NCBI RefSeq assembly: GCF_900078745.1 | Contig: NZ_FKII01000079.1 | Span: 62,001 to 126,000, forward strand | DNA length: 64,000 bases | Origin: Candidatus Ichthyocystis sparus | GTDB taxonomy: Bacteria > Pseudomonadota > Gammaproteobacteria > Burkholderiales > 2013Ark19i | Direction: 5' to 3' | Notes under the pieces: model-generated | Told to the model about the DNA's origin: nothing | Database searches by the model: none | The model's input: only the letters and a program-made list of their open reading frames with translations | Translations under genes and position numbers: made by a program | Part shown: in pieces, positions 48,318 through 58,981 of the stretch | How positions within the stretch are numbered: position 1 is the stretch's first letter | How the letters are laid out: each line of letters opens with the position of its first letter

Positions 48318-51300
48318 GTGAATCCTGTAACTGGACTAAGTGGTGATGGTATTAGTAATGATGATCAAGCTGACGGTGCTGGCTTGCAGCAGGTTCAGGT
48401 TTTGCCTAGTAGTGTATTGGATGTAGCTACCGCCGTTACTGCTGTCTCCACTATTGCTGTTATTTCCTCTACTGTTACTACTTCTGCTGCTGCTACCTTA
48501 ACTGCTACTACTAATTACACTAGTGCTACTACCTCTGTGGGTAAGGGTAATAGTAGTGGTATAGGTACGAAGGGCAAAGGACCTGCTCCCAAGTTTTATG
48601 CTGCTGTTCATCCTGATCCCGCTGGCGCAAGTACAGAATTATATGTTACCACTTCTTCTGTAACTACTGCCGCTCGCACTCGCACTGACGATTTAGATTT
48701 TGGTATCGTTCTTGATAGTGTTGTTGCCGCTGCTCGTAATTACCACTCTGCTGCTAGAGTTGCTGATGCTCGCGCCAGCTCTGCTGCTGCTGCTGCTGTT
48801 CGTGCTCGTGCTCGTGCTGATGCTCACATATCTAATACTGGTCCTGATCCAGACCGTGCTCGTGCCCGTGCTCGTGCCCGTGCTCGTGCATGTGTTTGCT
48901 CTATGAATAGATATGCTAGCTCTATTGCTGATCGTGCTGCCGATGCTCACGCTGCAGCTGCCGCCGCCGATCTTGTTGTTGCTCGGGCTCGTGCTGTCGC
49001 TGCCGATCTTGTTGTTGCTCAAGGTAGAGCTGCGGATAGTCGAGTTCCTATTATTCCTATTACATGTCCCGATTTTGATACTATTCTCAATAGTGTTGTT
49101 ACCACCGCTCGTAATTGCCACGCTGTTGCTGCTGCTGCTGCTGCTCGCGCCAACTCTGCTGCTGTTCGTGCTGCTGATGCTCTTGCCGACTTTAATGCCG
49201 ATGATCTCGCTGACGCTTTCACCCCCGATACCGATTCTGATGCCACCCGTACTCGTGCTCGTGCCCGTGCTCGTGCCCGTGTTCGCGATGCGAATAGATG
49301 TGCTCGCGCTGCCGCTGCTCGCGCTGCCGCTGCTCGCGCTGCCGCTGTCGCTGCCGATCATGTTGTTGCTCAAGCTTATGCTTTTGCTGCCAGTTATATT
49401 GTTGCCCAAGATCGAGATGCGGATAGTCGCTCTCCTAGTCCAGGTCACGATTCTGATCTCATTCTTGTTAGTGATGTTTTTGACACTCCCACTACCGCTT
49501 CTAATAGCGCTCGTACTGCAGCTGTTGCTATTGCTGGTTCTTCTGCGTCTTCATTGTATCCTGATCCTTCTTTTCTTTTGCCAGCAGATTGTGTAGATTT
49601 GTTTGGGTTTGTAGTGCATTCTGAGTCTAGAGAAGTGGTTAGCAAACTCATATCAGATGTTTGTGCATTGGCTGAAAGTTTTTATCTGTGTATGGTAGAA
49701 ATTCCAGCATCAGATGCTCTGCGTGGGATTTCAAATACTGGACGATGTGCTTGGTGCTTAATTAACATGAAGTTTTATGAGGCCAAATTTGTGGCTAGGT
49801 GCTTCGCTGCGTGTTGTGCTAATCTCCTTCCCGAATTTATTAAACATCTTTGCAGTGTCAAAGTATGGGATTCTTCTAGTCGTTGCTTTTTTCCACTAAT
49901 GGGAAACAGCTTAAGGGATTTTTGGACATTTTTAGATCAAGCAATTTTCAGAGCTGTTGGTAGTTTTTTTGTTTCAAAGTGGTCTGAACTTGCTATGAAC
50001 TTTTCTGTTTCCTTTTTTTCCCAATTAGAACCTGGAGAAGGATTATCTGCTCTTTGTGGAGGAGATTTTGTTGATGCTTGTGCTAAGGCTGGTACTTCTT
50101 CGTCGTCATGTTTTGATTCAGTTACTGGAGGAATGGGAGTGCATGTGTCACCTCATGGTGGTGATTCTGTGGACTTGTTTGGGCTTAAAGTGCTTCCTGA
50201 GATTAGAGGAATGTTTGATATTCTTATCTATGAGATTAATACATTGGCTAGGCGTACTTACTCGTCTGTGATAAGAGCTCAAGTGATGGATGCCCTGAGT
50301 AGGCTTTCAGGGTATGAGCAGTGTGCTTGGCTTATAACTAATACGATGCCTTATAAAACTAGCTTTGTGGCTAATTGCCTTGCCGAGTATTATGATAGTC
50401 TTTGTCCCGGATTTATTTACTCTCTTTTTAGTGTCAGGCCAGGCTGTACTTCTGGCCGTGGCTTGTTGTCATTAATAGGAAAAGATTTAGGAAATTTTTG
50501 GTTACGTTTGAGTGATGCTATTGTAGAAGCTGTGGAAAGTATTTTTGTAGAAAATTGGGGTAGACTTACTAGTCTGTTTTCTGTTTCATTAGGACCTGTA
50601 GAGGGATTATCATCTACTGTTCTTTCTGGGGGAGATTTTATTAGTGCTCGTAGGAGGGTTGGTCTTCCTGCTGTGGCAGTTTCTGGGATGGAAGGACGAG
50701 TAGCACAGATAGCGGCATCTCATGCTGATGAAGCAGCTAGTGGCAGTTCTGCAGCTGGTTTATCTGGGGAAGAGGCACTGGTCGTTGATGTTTCTGCCCG
50801 TCCTACTCCAGAGGTGCCAGCGTTGGATAGAGAGGAAGTCGGATTGTCTATGGTCGTTACTTCTTCTCCTTTAGGAGTTTTAGGAGATGGACCGTCTTCT
50901 TCTACATCTGAGAGGATGGTGGTGCCCACAACTAGTTCTTCTTCCTTTACTTCCGTTGAGATAAAAGAATCTCCTACACTTCCTGTCAGTGCTTCTCTTT
51001 ATGGACCTAAGAAATCATTTATGAGTAGGCATAGTGCTGGTGAGACTTCTTCCATTATACTTTCTTCTATGTCATCCAGTAGTAGTGTAGCTGCTGGGTC
51101 TTTATCTTCGGCATCTGTAGGTATGGGCAGTGTTTCATCGGTAGTAACTACTACTGCTGCTTATACTTATTCTGGGGAGGGGGATATAGGGGTGAGATTG
51201 GCAGCATTGATGAACCGAGGTTTGCCACCTTCACCACCACCTGCTAGAGAATCAACTCCTACTGAAGGCGAAGCTTCTTCTTCAAGTCGAGGAAGTGTTG

Positions 51301-51332
51301 GAGGCAGAAGGAAAAGGAAGAGGAAAAGTTAA
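48318..51332 (+). CDS. Array copy 14: family protein lacking the N-terminal domain
   Basis: 1004 residues from GTG (NPVTGLSGDG), the shortest intact copy. Basic cassette GTKGKGPAPK. SSVTTAARTRT enters an Ala/Arg region (~115-390) with two units (FGIVLDSVVAAAR, FDTILNSVVTTAR). Core domain 1 at ~425-616 (CVDLFGFVVHSESREV, MKFYEAKFVARC, LMGNSLRDFW); core domain 2 at ~617-795 (VDLFGLKVLPEIRGMF, MPYKTSFVANC, LIGKDLGNFW; LSGGDFISAR with Ser for the usual Cys). The tail is short, with one LVVDVSARPTPE segment and no VIFIDD segment. It ends RGLPPSP and RRKRKRKS. It is the evident parent-like relative of pseudogene copy 12. Confidence 0.94.
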   Translation: MNPVTGLSGDGISNDDQADGAGLQQVQVLPSSVLDVATAVTAVSTIAVISSTVTTSAAATLTATTNYTSATTSVGKGNSSGIGTKGKGPAPKFYAAVHPDPAGASTELYVTTSSVTTAARTRTDDLDFGIVLDSVVAAARNYHSAARVADARASSAAAAAVRARARADAHISNTGPDPDRARARARARARACVCSMNRYASSIADRAADAHAAAAAADLVVARARAVAADLVVAQGRAADSRVPIIPITCPDFDTILNSVVTTARNCHAVAAAAAARANSAAVRAADALADFNADDLADAFTPDTDSDATRTRARARARARVRDANRCARAAAARAAAARAAAVAADHVVAQAYAFAASYIVAQDRDADSRSPSPGHDSDLILVSDVFDTPTTASNSARTAAVAIAGSSASSLYPDPSFLLPADCVDLFGFVVHSESREVVSKLISDVCALAESFYLCMVEIPASDALRGISNTGRCAWCLINMKFYEAKFVARCFAACCANLLPEFIKHLCSVKVWDSSSRCFFPLMGNSLRDFWTFLDQAIFRAVGSFFVSKWSELAMNFSVSFFSQLEPGEGLSALCGGDFVDACAKAGTSSSSCFDSVTGGMGVHVSPHGGDSVDLFGLKVLPEIRGMFDILIYEINTLARRTYSSVIRAQVMDALSRLSGYEQCAWLITNTMPYKTSFVANCLAEYYDSLCPGFIYSLFSVRPGCTSGRGLLSLIGKDLGNFWLRLSDAIVEAVESIFVENWGRLTSLFSVSLGPVEGLSSTVLSGGDFISARRRVGLPAVAVSGMEGRVAQIAASHADEAASGSSAAGLSGEEALVVDVSARPTPEVPALDREEVGLSMVVTSSPLGVLGDGPSSSTSERMVVPTTSSSSFTSVEIKESPTLPVSASLYGPKKSFMSRHSAGETSSIILSSMSSSSSVAAGSLSSASVGMGSVSSVVTTTAAYTYSGEGDIGVRLAALMNRGLPPSPPPARESTPTEGEASSSSRGSVGGRRKRKRKS

Positions 51333-51751
51333 GTGATGAGTGTTTGTATTGCACTTTTAAGTAGAGGGCTTGTGTTCATTTTATGTTGTGGATGATGTGA
51401 GTGATTTTTGAGATGTTGCTTGTTGGCGATGACCTTGTAACAAGGTGTTGCATTGCAATAGATCGGTCTAGTTTTTCAGCACGTATTGTGACTTATTTTA
51501 CTATACGTGTGGATGTTAGTTGGTATGTGTATTCGGCTATTTTCCATAGGTAGGTTTCATTGTTAAGCATAGTATCAAATTACTTATGCTTTGTGTTTTG
51601 TTGTAGTTGAGGCTGAGTTCCTAAAGCGTGTGCCTGGGTTGTGTCTCTGATATAAGCGGGGATTGTATTAGGGTATATAATAATAACGATAACGATGATA
51701 AAAAATCAACAATAACCAGCAACAATAATAAATGAAAAAAGGAATTTGACT
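51333..51751 (+). promoter_or_regulatory. Short spacer between copies 14 and 15
   Basis: The post-stop block joins the middle block early, and the hairpin block lacks its left part (no CTCCAAAG...GCACC), so the hairpin is absent. The remaining GTGTTTTGTTGTAGTTGAGG segment and the CA-rich leader from ~51678 are kept. Confidence 0.55.
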
Positions 51752-54700
51752 GTGAATCCTGTGACAGGAGTAAGTGTTGCTGGTCCTATTGGTGATGATG
51801 ATCAAGCTGACAGTGGTGACTTGCAGCAGGTTCAGATTTTGCCTGGTAGTGTATTGGATGTAGCCACCACCGTTACTGCTGTCTCCACTATTGCTGCTAC
51901 TTCCTCTGTTGTTACTATTTCTACTGTGCTTACTGCTTCTGCTACTACTTCCACTGTTGCTACTACCTCTGTGGGTAAGGGTAGCAGTGGTGGTAGGAGT
52001 GACAAGGGCAAGGGACCTGCTTCCAAGCGTTGTGCTGCTGGTTCTGTGGTTTATGCCACTTCTGTTAATCCTACTCACGCTAGCACAAATCCAGAATTAT
52101 CTGGCCCCACTTCTTCTGTAACTACTGCCGCGTGCACTCGCGCTGCCGATTTCGATATCATTCTCAATTTCGTTACTGAAACCGCTCGTACTCGCCGCGC
52201 TGCTGTTGCTGATGCTGATGCTCGCGCCAGCTTCGCTGCTGCTTCTGCTGCGGCTGCTGCTGCTCGTGCTGATGCTCTAACCACTGATTATACCGATCCT
52301 GGTTCAGCTAGTGCCCGTGCCCTTGCTAGTGCTCGCGCTATGGGTAAATATGCTCGTGATGTTGCTGCTCGCGCTGCCGCTGCTCGCGCTGCTGCCGCTG
52401 CCGCCGATTTTGTTGTTGATCAGGCTCGTGCTTTCGCTGCCGTTCTCATTGTTGCTCAAGATCGAGCTGCGGATAGTATAGTTTCTAGTCTAGGAGGTGC
52501 TGATTTCAATATTATTCTTAATAGTGTTGTTGACACCGCCCGTGATTGCCGCGCTGCTGCTGATATTGCTGATGCCAGCGCTAACTCTGCTGCTGCTGCT
52601 GCTGCTCGCGCCAACTCTGCTGCTGATGCTGCTGCTCGTGCTCGTGATATTACTATTGCTACTGCTGCCCGTGCTTACTCTTCTGCCTCAGATAACAATC
52701 CTGCTGCCGCTCGTGTTTGTGCCCGCCGTGCCCGTGCCCGTGCCCGTGCTGCGGGCAGCTACTATCGCACTCTTGCCACTCGTGCTGCCGCTGCTCGCGC
52801 TGCTGCTGCTGCTGCCGATATTGCTGCTGCCCAAGCTCGTGCTTTTGCTGCCGGTTGTGTTGTTGTTCAAGATCTCGCTGCGGATAGTTCAGACCCCGAT
52901 TCCGATCCCATTTCCAATAGCTCTTGTACTGCCGCTGTTGCTGGTTCTTCTACATCTTCATTGCTTCCTGATTCTTCTTCTCTTATGCCACCAGGTTTTG
53001 TAGATTTGTTTGGGTTTGTAGTGTCTCTTGAGTTTAGTGAAGTGGTTAACAAGCTCATATCTGGAGTTCGTGCATTGGCTAAAGATATTATTCCCTATTA
53101 CATAATAAGAACAGTGTCAAATATTTTCCGTAATCTTTCAAGTTCTGAACGACGTGCTTGGTGTTTAACTAATGGGAAGCTTTATGAGCTTAAATTTGTG
53201 GCCAGGTGCTTTGCTGCGTATTCTATTGAATTACTTCCTACTTTCATTAACACTCTTCGCAGTGCCAGAACATGGGATTCTTCTAGTCGTAGCTTGATGC
53301 TATTAACGGGAAACAGGTTAGCAGATTTTTGGGCATCTTTGGACGAATCTATTTTCGAAGCTATAACCGGTTTTTTTGTGTCAAGGTGGTGCGGACTTAT
53401 TGATCGCCTTTTCGTTATGTCAGGCCCTGAAGAGGGATCATCTGCTCTTTGTGGGGGAGATTTTGTTAGTGCTTGTGCCAAGTCTGATACTTCTTCGTCA
53501 TCAGTTTCAATATTTGATTCAGCTTCTGAAGGAATGAGAGTGCGAGTAGCACCTCATGGTGGTGATTCTGTAGATTTGTTTGGATTTGAAGTACCTCCTG
53601 GGGTTCAAGAAATGGTTAATGTTCTTACCCGTGAGGTTAGTGAATTGGCTAAACGTACTTACTCGTCTGTGGTAGCAGTTCCAGTGTCTCGTACCATGAT
53701 GGAACTTTCATCTTCCGAACAATGTGCCTGGCTTATAACTAATATGACGCTCTATAAAACCAGCTTTCTGTACAGATTCTTTCTCGATTATTGTGGTGGA
53801 CTTTGTTCTGAATTTATTTGCTCTCTTTTTAGAGTCATACCTGGGGATACTTATGGTCGTAGCTTGTTGTCATTAACGGGAAATAGCTTAAGAGGTTTTT
53901 GGTTGTCTCTGAGCGAGACTATTATGAGAATTGTACAAGATATTTTTGCATCGGAGTGGCAAGCACTAATTAGTCAGTTTTCTGTTATATCAGGCCCTGG
54001 AGAGGAATCATCATCTACTGTTCTTTGTGTGAGAGATTTTATTAATGCTCGTGATAAGGCTGGTGTTCCTAACTTGGCAACTTCGGGGTCTGGTTTATCG
54101 ATAAGAGTAAGAGGAGCAGCAAGGAGAAGGGCGGTATCTCATGTTACTGAAGTAACTAGTGGTAGTTCTGTTCTTGGTTTTACTACTACTACTACTACTG
54201 CTTCTACTTCTACTTCTACTGCTACTTCTGCTTCTGCTTCTGCTGTTTCTCCTCCCCTAGAGTCGCCGCCGTTATTTTTTATGGAAGACGAAATTGGATT
54301 ATCTTTTGGTGTTGTAGAGTCCGAAGTCTTAGTAGTTACTGAGGGGTCTGGTGAGGGTGTTATGTTTGTCGACGATGGTTCTTCGGTATCGGAGGGAGAA
54401 TTAGTAGGTAGGACTTCTTTATCTGAGGAAGAGGCATTGGCTGTTGATTCTGCTCCTTCTACTTCTACTTCAGAAATGCTAGTGTTGGCTGGAGAGGAAG
54501 AAGTTGAAGTGTCTGTTGTTGTTATTGCTTCTTCGTCACCGGTATTGGCTAGAGAAGAAGAAGTTGAAGTGTCAGAAGTTGTATTGCCTATGGTCGGTGC
54601 TGCAGTTCCTGATTTGGGAGTTTTAGAAGGTGAATTATCTGAGTTGACAGTAGTGCCAGCAACTAGTGCTTTTTCAGTTACCACTTCTTCAGCTACTAGT

Positions 54701-55123
54701 TCTTCTGTTGTTGAGGTAGAAGAATATTCTACTACTATACCTACAATAGGTTCTCCTGCTCTTAGAATAGGTTCTTCTGGTGGTCGTCCCGTTGCACCTA
54801 AGAAATTATTTATGAGTATGTACCGTTCTGGTATGACTTCTTCTTCCGGTATGTCTTTTTCTTCCACGTCCTCCGGTAGTATTGTATCTTCTGGACCTCT
54901 ATCTTCTGTACCCGTGGCGACGACGGGTAGCGTTTCACCATTAGCTACTACTACTGGTACTGCTCCTGGGGAGGTTGATATAGGAGAGAGGTTGGCATCG
55001 TTGCTGAATCGAGGTTTACCATCTCCACCACCTGTTAGTGAATCAGCTCCTACGGGAGGTGAAGCTTCTTCTTCAACTCGTGGAAGTGGTAGAGGTAGGA
55101 GGAAGAGGAAGAGGAGAAGTTAA
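51752..55123 (+). CDS. Array copy 15: family protein lacking the N-terminal domain
   Basis: 1123 residues from GTG (NPVTGVSVAG). Basic cassette SDKGKGPASKR. SSVTTAACTRA leads to the Ala/Arg region with two units (FDIILNFVTETAR, FNIILNSVVDTAR). Core domain 1 at ~415-605 (FVDLFGFVVSLEFSEV, NGKLYELKFVARC); core domain 2 at ~606-785 (VDLFGFEVPPGVQEMV, LYKTSFLYRF, LTGNSLRGFW, LCVRDFINAR). A Thr/Ser/Ala run lies near 810-830. The tail has VMFVDDGSS and a doubled EEEVEVS segment. The proline motif is shortened to RGLPSPPP, and the end is GRRKRKRRS. It forms a close group with copies 16 and 17. Confidence 0.94.
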   Translation: MNPVTGVSVAGPIGDDDQADSGDLQQVQILPGSVLDVATTVTAVSTIAATSSVVTISTVLTASATTSTVATTSVGKGSSGGRSDKGKGPASKRCAAGSVVYATSVNPTHASTNPELSGPTSSVTTAACTRAADFDIILNFVTETARTRRAAVADADARASFAAASAAAAAARADALTTDYTDPGSASARALASARAMGKYARDVAARAAAARAAAAAADFVVDQARAFAAVLIVAQDRAADSIVSSLGGADFNIILNSVVDTARDCRAAADIADASANSAAAAAARANSAADAAARARDITIATAARAYSSASDNNPAAARVCARRARARARAAGSYYRTLATRAAAARAAAAAADIAAAQARAFAAGCVVVQDLAADSSDPDSDPISNSSCTAAVAGSSTSSLLPDSSSLMPPGFVDLFGFVVSLEFSEVVNKLISGVRALAKDIIPYYIIRTVSNIFRNLSSSERRAWCLTNGKLYELKFVARCFAAYSIELLPTFINTLRSARTWDSSSRSLMLLTGNRLADFWASLDESIFEAITGFFVSRWCGLIDRLFVMSGPEEGSSALCGGDFVSACAKSDTSSSSVSIFDSASEGMRVRVAPHGGDSVDLFGFEVPPGVQEMVNVLTREVSELAKRTYSSVVAVPVSRTMMELSSSEQCAWLITNMTLYKTSFLYRFFLDYCGGLCSEFICSLFRVIPGDTYGRSLLSLTGNSLRGFWLSLSETIMRIVQDIFASEWQALISQFSVISGPGEESSSTVLCVRDFINARDKAGVPNLATSGSGLSIRVRGAARRRAVSHVTEVTSGSSVLGFTTTTTTASTSTSTATSASASAVSPPLESPPLFFMEDEIGLSFGVVESEVLVVTEGSGEGVMFVDDGSSVSEGELVGRTSLSEEEALAVDSAPSTSTSEMLVLAGEEEVEVSVVVIASSSPVLAREEEVEVSEVVLPMVGAAVPDLGVLEGELSELTVVPATSAFSVTTSSATSSSVVEVEEYSTTIPTIGSPALRIGSSGGRPVAPKKLFMSMYRSGMTSSSGMSFSSTSSGSIVSSGPLSSVPVATTGSVSPLATTTGTAPGEVDIGERLASLLNRGLPSPPPVSESAPTGGEASSSTRGSGRGRRKRKRRS

Positions 55124-55711
55124 GTGATTAGTATTGGTCTTATTTGTAGCACGGTATGTTGATTAAGTGGGTTGCTTGTGTTCATTTTATGTTGTGATTG
55201 AGATGTTGCTCATTGGCAATGATTTTGTAATGTGGTGTTGCATTGCAATAGGTTAGTATTGGATTGTTACTAGTACGTCTGCGTTGATATGGGTTTTGTC
55301 TAGTTTTTTGGCACTAATTGTGATTTATTTTACTATATGTATTGATATTAGTTGATGTATGTGTTCGGCTATTTTACATAGGTAAGTTTTGTTGTTAGCG
55401 TAACATTGAATTGTTTAGTTTTTGTGTGCGATGCGTAATAAGGAGAAGAATAAGCTCGTGCGAGTTGTTGTTCATGTTGACCTATATTTGATCTGCTTAC
55501 TCCAAAGTCCTGCATTTTCCTGGTCATATGGGTAGCTGAGTAGTGTGAGGCGTTTTTTCTATGTGCCCTGCATTTTGCTGTATTTGAGGGTGAGTGCCTA
55601 GAGTATACGTCTAGGTTGTGCCTCTGATGTAAGCGTGGAGCGTTCTAGGGTATATGGTAATGATAACGGTGATAAAAAATCAACAATAATAGATGAAAAA
55701 GGAATTTGATT
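55124..55711 (+). promoter_or_regulatory. Spacer between copies 15 and 16
   Basis: Very similar to the spacer after copy 16. Post-stop, middle and hairpin blocks are present, though in the last one GCATTTTCC ... GAGGCGTTTTTT shows no clear stem. A short leader from ~55656 ends in AAAAAGGA; the CA-rich part is reduced to TCAACAATAATAG. Confidence 0.55.
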
Positions 55712-58700
55712 GTGAATCCTGTAACTGGAGTAGGTGGTGCTAGTCCTAGTGATGACGGTGCTGATCAAGCTGACAGTGGTGTCCTACAGCAGGTTCATAC
55801 TTTACCTGGTGGTGGATTGGATGTAGCTACCTCCGTTACTGCTACCTCCACTATTGCTGCTGCTTCCTCTGTTGTTACTACTTCTAGTGTACTTGCTGCT
55901 TCTGCTACTACCTCCACTGTTGCTACTACCTCTGTGGGTAAGGGTAGCAGTGGCGGTAGGAGTGACAAGGGCAAGGGACCTGCTCCCAAGCGTCATGCTA
56001 CTGGTTCTGTACTTACTACCACTTCTGTTCATTCTGCTACCGCCAGCGCAAATCCAGAATTATCTGTTACCACTTCTTCTGTAACTACTGCCGCTCATAC
56101 TCCTGCCGATTTCAATTTTGATATCATTCTTAATAGCGTTATTGAAACCGCTCGTGCTCGTCGTGTTGCTGCTGCTGCTGCTGATGCTCGCGTTAGCTCC
56201 GCTGCTGCTGTTGCTGCTCGTGCTCATGATCGTGCTGACGCCATTCCCGATCCTGATCCAACCCGTGCCCGTGTCCGTGCTCGTGCTCGTGCCAGTGCTA
56301 TGGATAAACACGCTCTCTATATTTCTGCTCGCGCTGCCGATGCTCACGCTGCTGTTGCCGCTGCCGATCTTGTTGTTTCTCGTGCCCGTGCTTTTGCTGC
56401 TAGTCTTATTGCTGCTCGAGATCGAGGTGCTGATATTCTAGTTCCTGGTCTAGGAGGTGCCGATTTCGATATTATTCTCAGTAGTGTTGTTGCCAGTGCT
56501 CGTGATTGCCACGCTACTGCTGATGTTGATGCTGCTCGCGCCAGCTCCGCTGCTGCTGCTGCTGCTCGCGCCGACTGTGCTGCTGTTGATGCTGCTCGTG
56601 CTCGTGATGTTGCTTTTGCTGACCCTTCTACCACAGATGCCGATCTTAGTGCCGTTCGTACCTGTGCTCTCCGTGACCGTAAGCGTGCCAACTCTGCGGA
56701 TAGGTATTATCGCTTTCTTGCCACTCGCGCTGCCGATGCTCGCGCTGCCGCTGCCGCTGCCGATATTGTTGTTGCTCAAGCTCGTGCTTTTGCTGCCTGT
56801 CTTGTTGTTGCTCAAGATAGAGCTGCGGATAGTCTCGTTCCTAGTACAGGTCCCGATTCCGATCCCATTTCCAGTAGCTCTTGTACTGCCGATGTTGCCG
56901 GTTCTTCTACATCTTCATTGCTTACTTTTGTAGATTTGTTTGGGTTTGAAGTATCTCTTGAGTTTAGTGAAGTGGTTGACAAACTCATATCTGAGGTTTG
57001 CGCATTTGCTAAAAATATCATTTACCATTACATAACGAAAACAGTTTTAAATGTTCTCCGTAATCTTTCAAGTTCTGAACGGCGTGCTTGGTGTTTAACT
57101 AATGGGAAGCTTTATGAGCTCAAATTTGTGGCCAAGTGCTTTGCTGAATATTCTTCTAAGTTACTTCCTACTTTCATTAATGCTCTTTGCAGTGTCAAAG
57201 TATGGGATTCTTCTAGTCGTAGCTTGGTGCTATTAACGGGAAACAGGTTAGCAAATTTTTGGGCATCTTTGGACAGAGCTATTTTCAAAGCTGTAGCGGG
57301 TTTTTTTATGTCAAAGTGGTACGAAATTATTGATCGCTTTTCTGATCCGTCAGGCGCTGTAGAGGAATCATATGATCTTTGTGGAGGAGATTTTGTTAAC
57401 GCTTGTTCTAGGGCTGGTACTTCTTCGTCATCAGTTTCAAGATTTGATTTGGCTTCTGAAGGAATGAGAGTGCGAGTAGCATCTCATGATGGTGGTTCTT
57501 TAGCTGGCGGTGGTTCTGTAGATTTGTTTGGATTTGAAGTATCTCCTGAGGTTGAAGGAATGGTTAAAGCTCTTATCAGTGAGGCTAGTGCATTGGCTAG
57601 ACGTACTTACTCGTCTGTAGTGGCAGTTCCAGTGTCGTATGTCCTGAGAAGGCTTTCATTTTCTGAACAATGTGCTTGGCTTATAACTAATATGATGCTT
57701 TATAAAACTAGCTTTGTGTATAGATTCTTTCTCGATTATTGTGGGGGGCTTTGTTCTGAATTTATTTGCTCTCTTTTTAGAGTCATGCCTGGGGATGATT
57801 CTGATTGCAGATTGTTGTCATTGAAGGGAGATAGTTTAAGAGGTTTTTGGATATCTCTGAGTGAATATATTATGAGAATTGTACAAAATACTTTTGCATC
57901 GGAGTGGAGTTTACTAACTAGTAGGTTTTCTGTTCTATTAGGCCCTGGAGATGAATCATCTTCTACTGTTCTTTGTGTGGGAGATTTTATTAGTGCTCGT
58001 GATAAGACTGGTGTTCCTGCGTTGGCAATTTCAGCGGTGAGTAGAGCACGAGTAGTAGCACAGAGAGATGTATCTCACTTTGATGAAGTAGCTAGTGGTG
58101 GTTCTGTGGCTGCTGGTGTATCTATAAGTGCTACTTCTGTTCTTGATCCTCCTCCTCCTCCTCCTCTTCCTCTTCCTACTCCTACTTCTTCGGAGTCGCC
58201 GCCGTTATTTTTTACGGAAGAAGAAGCTGGATTATCGCTTGATGTTGTAGAGTCCGAAGTCTTAGTGATTACTGAGGGGTCTAATGACGATGTTATATTT
58301 ATCGATGACCATTCTTCGGTATCGGAGGGAGAATTAGGAGGCAGGCCTTCTTCATCTTTATCTGATGAAGAGGCATTGGTTGTTGAAGTTTCTACTCCTT
58401 CTCCTTCTGAGATGCTAGTGTCTGCTGGAGAAGAAGAAGTTGAAGTGTCAGAAGTTGTATTGCCTATGGTCGGTGCTGCTGTTTCTGCTTTGGGAGTTTT
58501 GGAAGGTGAATCATCTAAGAGGACAGTAGTGCCAACAACTGGTGCTTCTTCAATTACTAGTTCTTCTGTTGTTGAGGTAGGAGGATCTTCTACTACTATG
58601 CCTACAATAGGTTCTCCTGCTCTTAGAATAGGCTCTTCTGGTGGTCACGTTGCACCTAAGAAATTATTTATGAGTATGTATCGTTCTGGTATGACTTCTT

Positions 58701-58981
58701 CTTCCGGTATGTCTTCTGCTTCGACGTCCTCCGGTAGTATTGTATCTTCTGGACCTCTATCTTCTGTACCCGTGGCGACGACGGGTAGCGTTTTACCATT
58801 AGCCGCTACTACGAGTACTGCTCCTGGGGAGGGTGATATAGGAGAGAGGTTGGCATCGTTGCTGAATCGAGGTTTACCATCTCCACCACCTGTTAGTGAA
58901 TCAGCTCCTACGGGAGGTGAAGCTTCTTCTTCAACTCGTGGAAGTGGTAGAGGTGGGAGGAAGAGGAAGAGGAGAAGTTAA
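55712..58981 (+). CDS. Array copy 16: family protein lacking the N-terminal domain
   Basis: 1089 residues from GTG (NPVTGVGGAS). Basic cassette SDKGKGPAPKR. The Ala/Arg region has two units (FDIILNSVIETAR, FDIILSSVVASAR). Core domain 1 at ~406-602 (FVDLFGFEVSLEF, NGKLYELKFVAKC, LTGNRLANFW); the usual PDSS.MPPG lead-in is deleted. Core domain 2 at ~602-780 (VDLFGFEVSPEVEGMV, LYKTSFVYRF, LKGDSLRGFW, LCVGDFISAR). A proline run (PPPPPPLPLPTP) precedes the tail, which has VIFIDDHSS and LVVEVSTPSPSE. Proline motif RGLPSPPP, end GGRKRKRRS. The C-terminal quarter is nearly identical to copy 15, while core domains match copy 17, a mosaic pattern. Confidence 0.94.
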   Translation: MNPVTGVGGASPSDDGADQADSGVLQQVHTLPGGGLDVATSVTATSTIAAASSVVTTSSVLAASATTSTVATTSVGKGSSGGRSDKGKGPAPKRHATGSVLTTTSVHSATASANPELSVTTSSVTTAAHTPADFNFDIILNSVIETARARRVAAAAADARVSSAAAVAARAHDRADAIPDPDPTRARVRARARASAMDKHALYISARAADAHAAVAAADLVVSRARAFAASLIAARDRGADILVPGLGGADFDIILSSVVASARDCHATADVDAARASSAAAAAARADCAAVDAARARDVAFADPSTTDADLSAVRTCALRDRKRANSADRYYRFLATRAADARAAAAAADIVVAQARAFAACLVVAQDRAADSLVPSTGPDSDPISSSSCTADVAGSSTSSLLTFVDLFGFEVSLEFSEVVDKLISEVCAFAKNIIYHYITKTVLNVLRNLSSSERRAWCLTNGKLYELKFVAKCFAEYSSKLLPTFINALCSVKVWDSSSRSLVLLTGNRLANFWASLDRAIFKAVAGFFMSKWYEIIDRFSDPSGAVEESYDLCGGDFVNACSRAGTSSSSVSRFDLASEGMRVRVASHDGGSLAGGGSVDLFGFEVSPEVEGMVKALISEASALARRTYSSVVAVPVSYVLRRLSFSEQCAWLITNMMLYKTSFVYRFFLDYCGGLCSEFICSLFRVMPGDDSDCRLLSLKGDSLRGFWISLSEYIMRIVQNTFASEWSLLTSRFSVLLGPGDESSSTVLCVGDFISARDKTGVPALAISAVSRARVVAQRDVSHFDEVASGGSVAAGVSISATSVLDPPPPPPLPLPTPTSSESPPLFFTEEEAGLSLDVVESEVLVITEGSNDDVIFIDDHSSVSEGELGGRPSSSLSDEEALVVEVSTPSPSEMLVSAGEEEVEVSEVVLPMVGAAVSALGVLEGESSKRTVVPTTGASSITSSSVVEVGGSSTTMPTIGSPALRIGSSGGHVAPKKLFMSMYRSGMTSSSGMSSASTSSGSIVSSGPLSSVPVATTGSVLPLAATTSTAPGEGDIGERLASLLNRGLPSPPPVSESAPTGGEASSSTRGSGRGGRKRKRRS

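Noticed and set aside
54139-54867. Antisense Glu/Thr/Pro-rich ORFs opposite the tails (also 36907-37557, 14797-15315)
   Set aside because: Mirror images of Ser/Thr/Val-rich codons. No ribosome-binding site, and each overlaps a conserved + strand gene.
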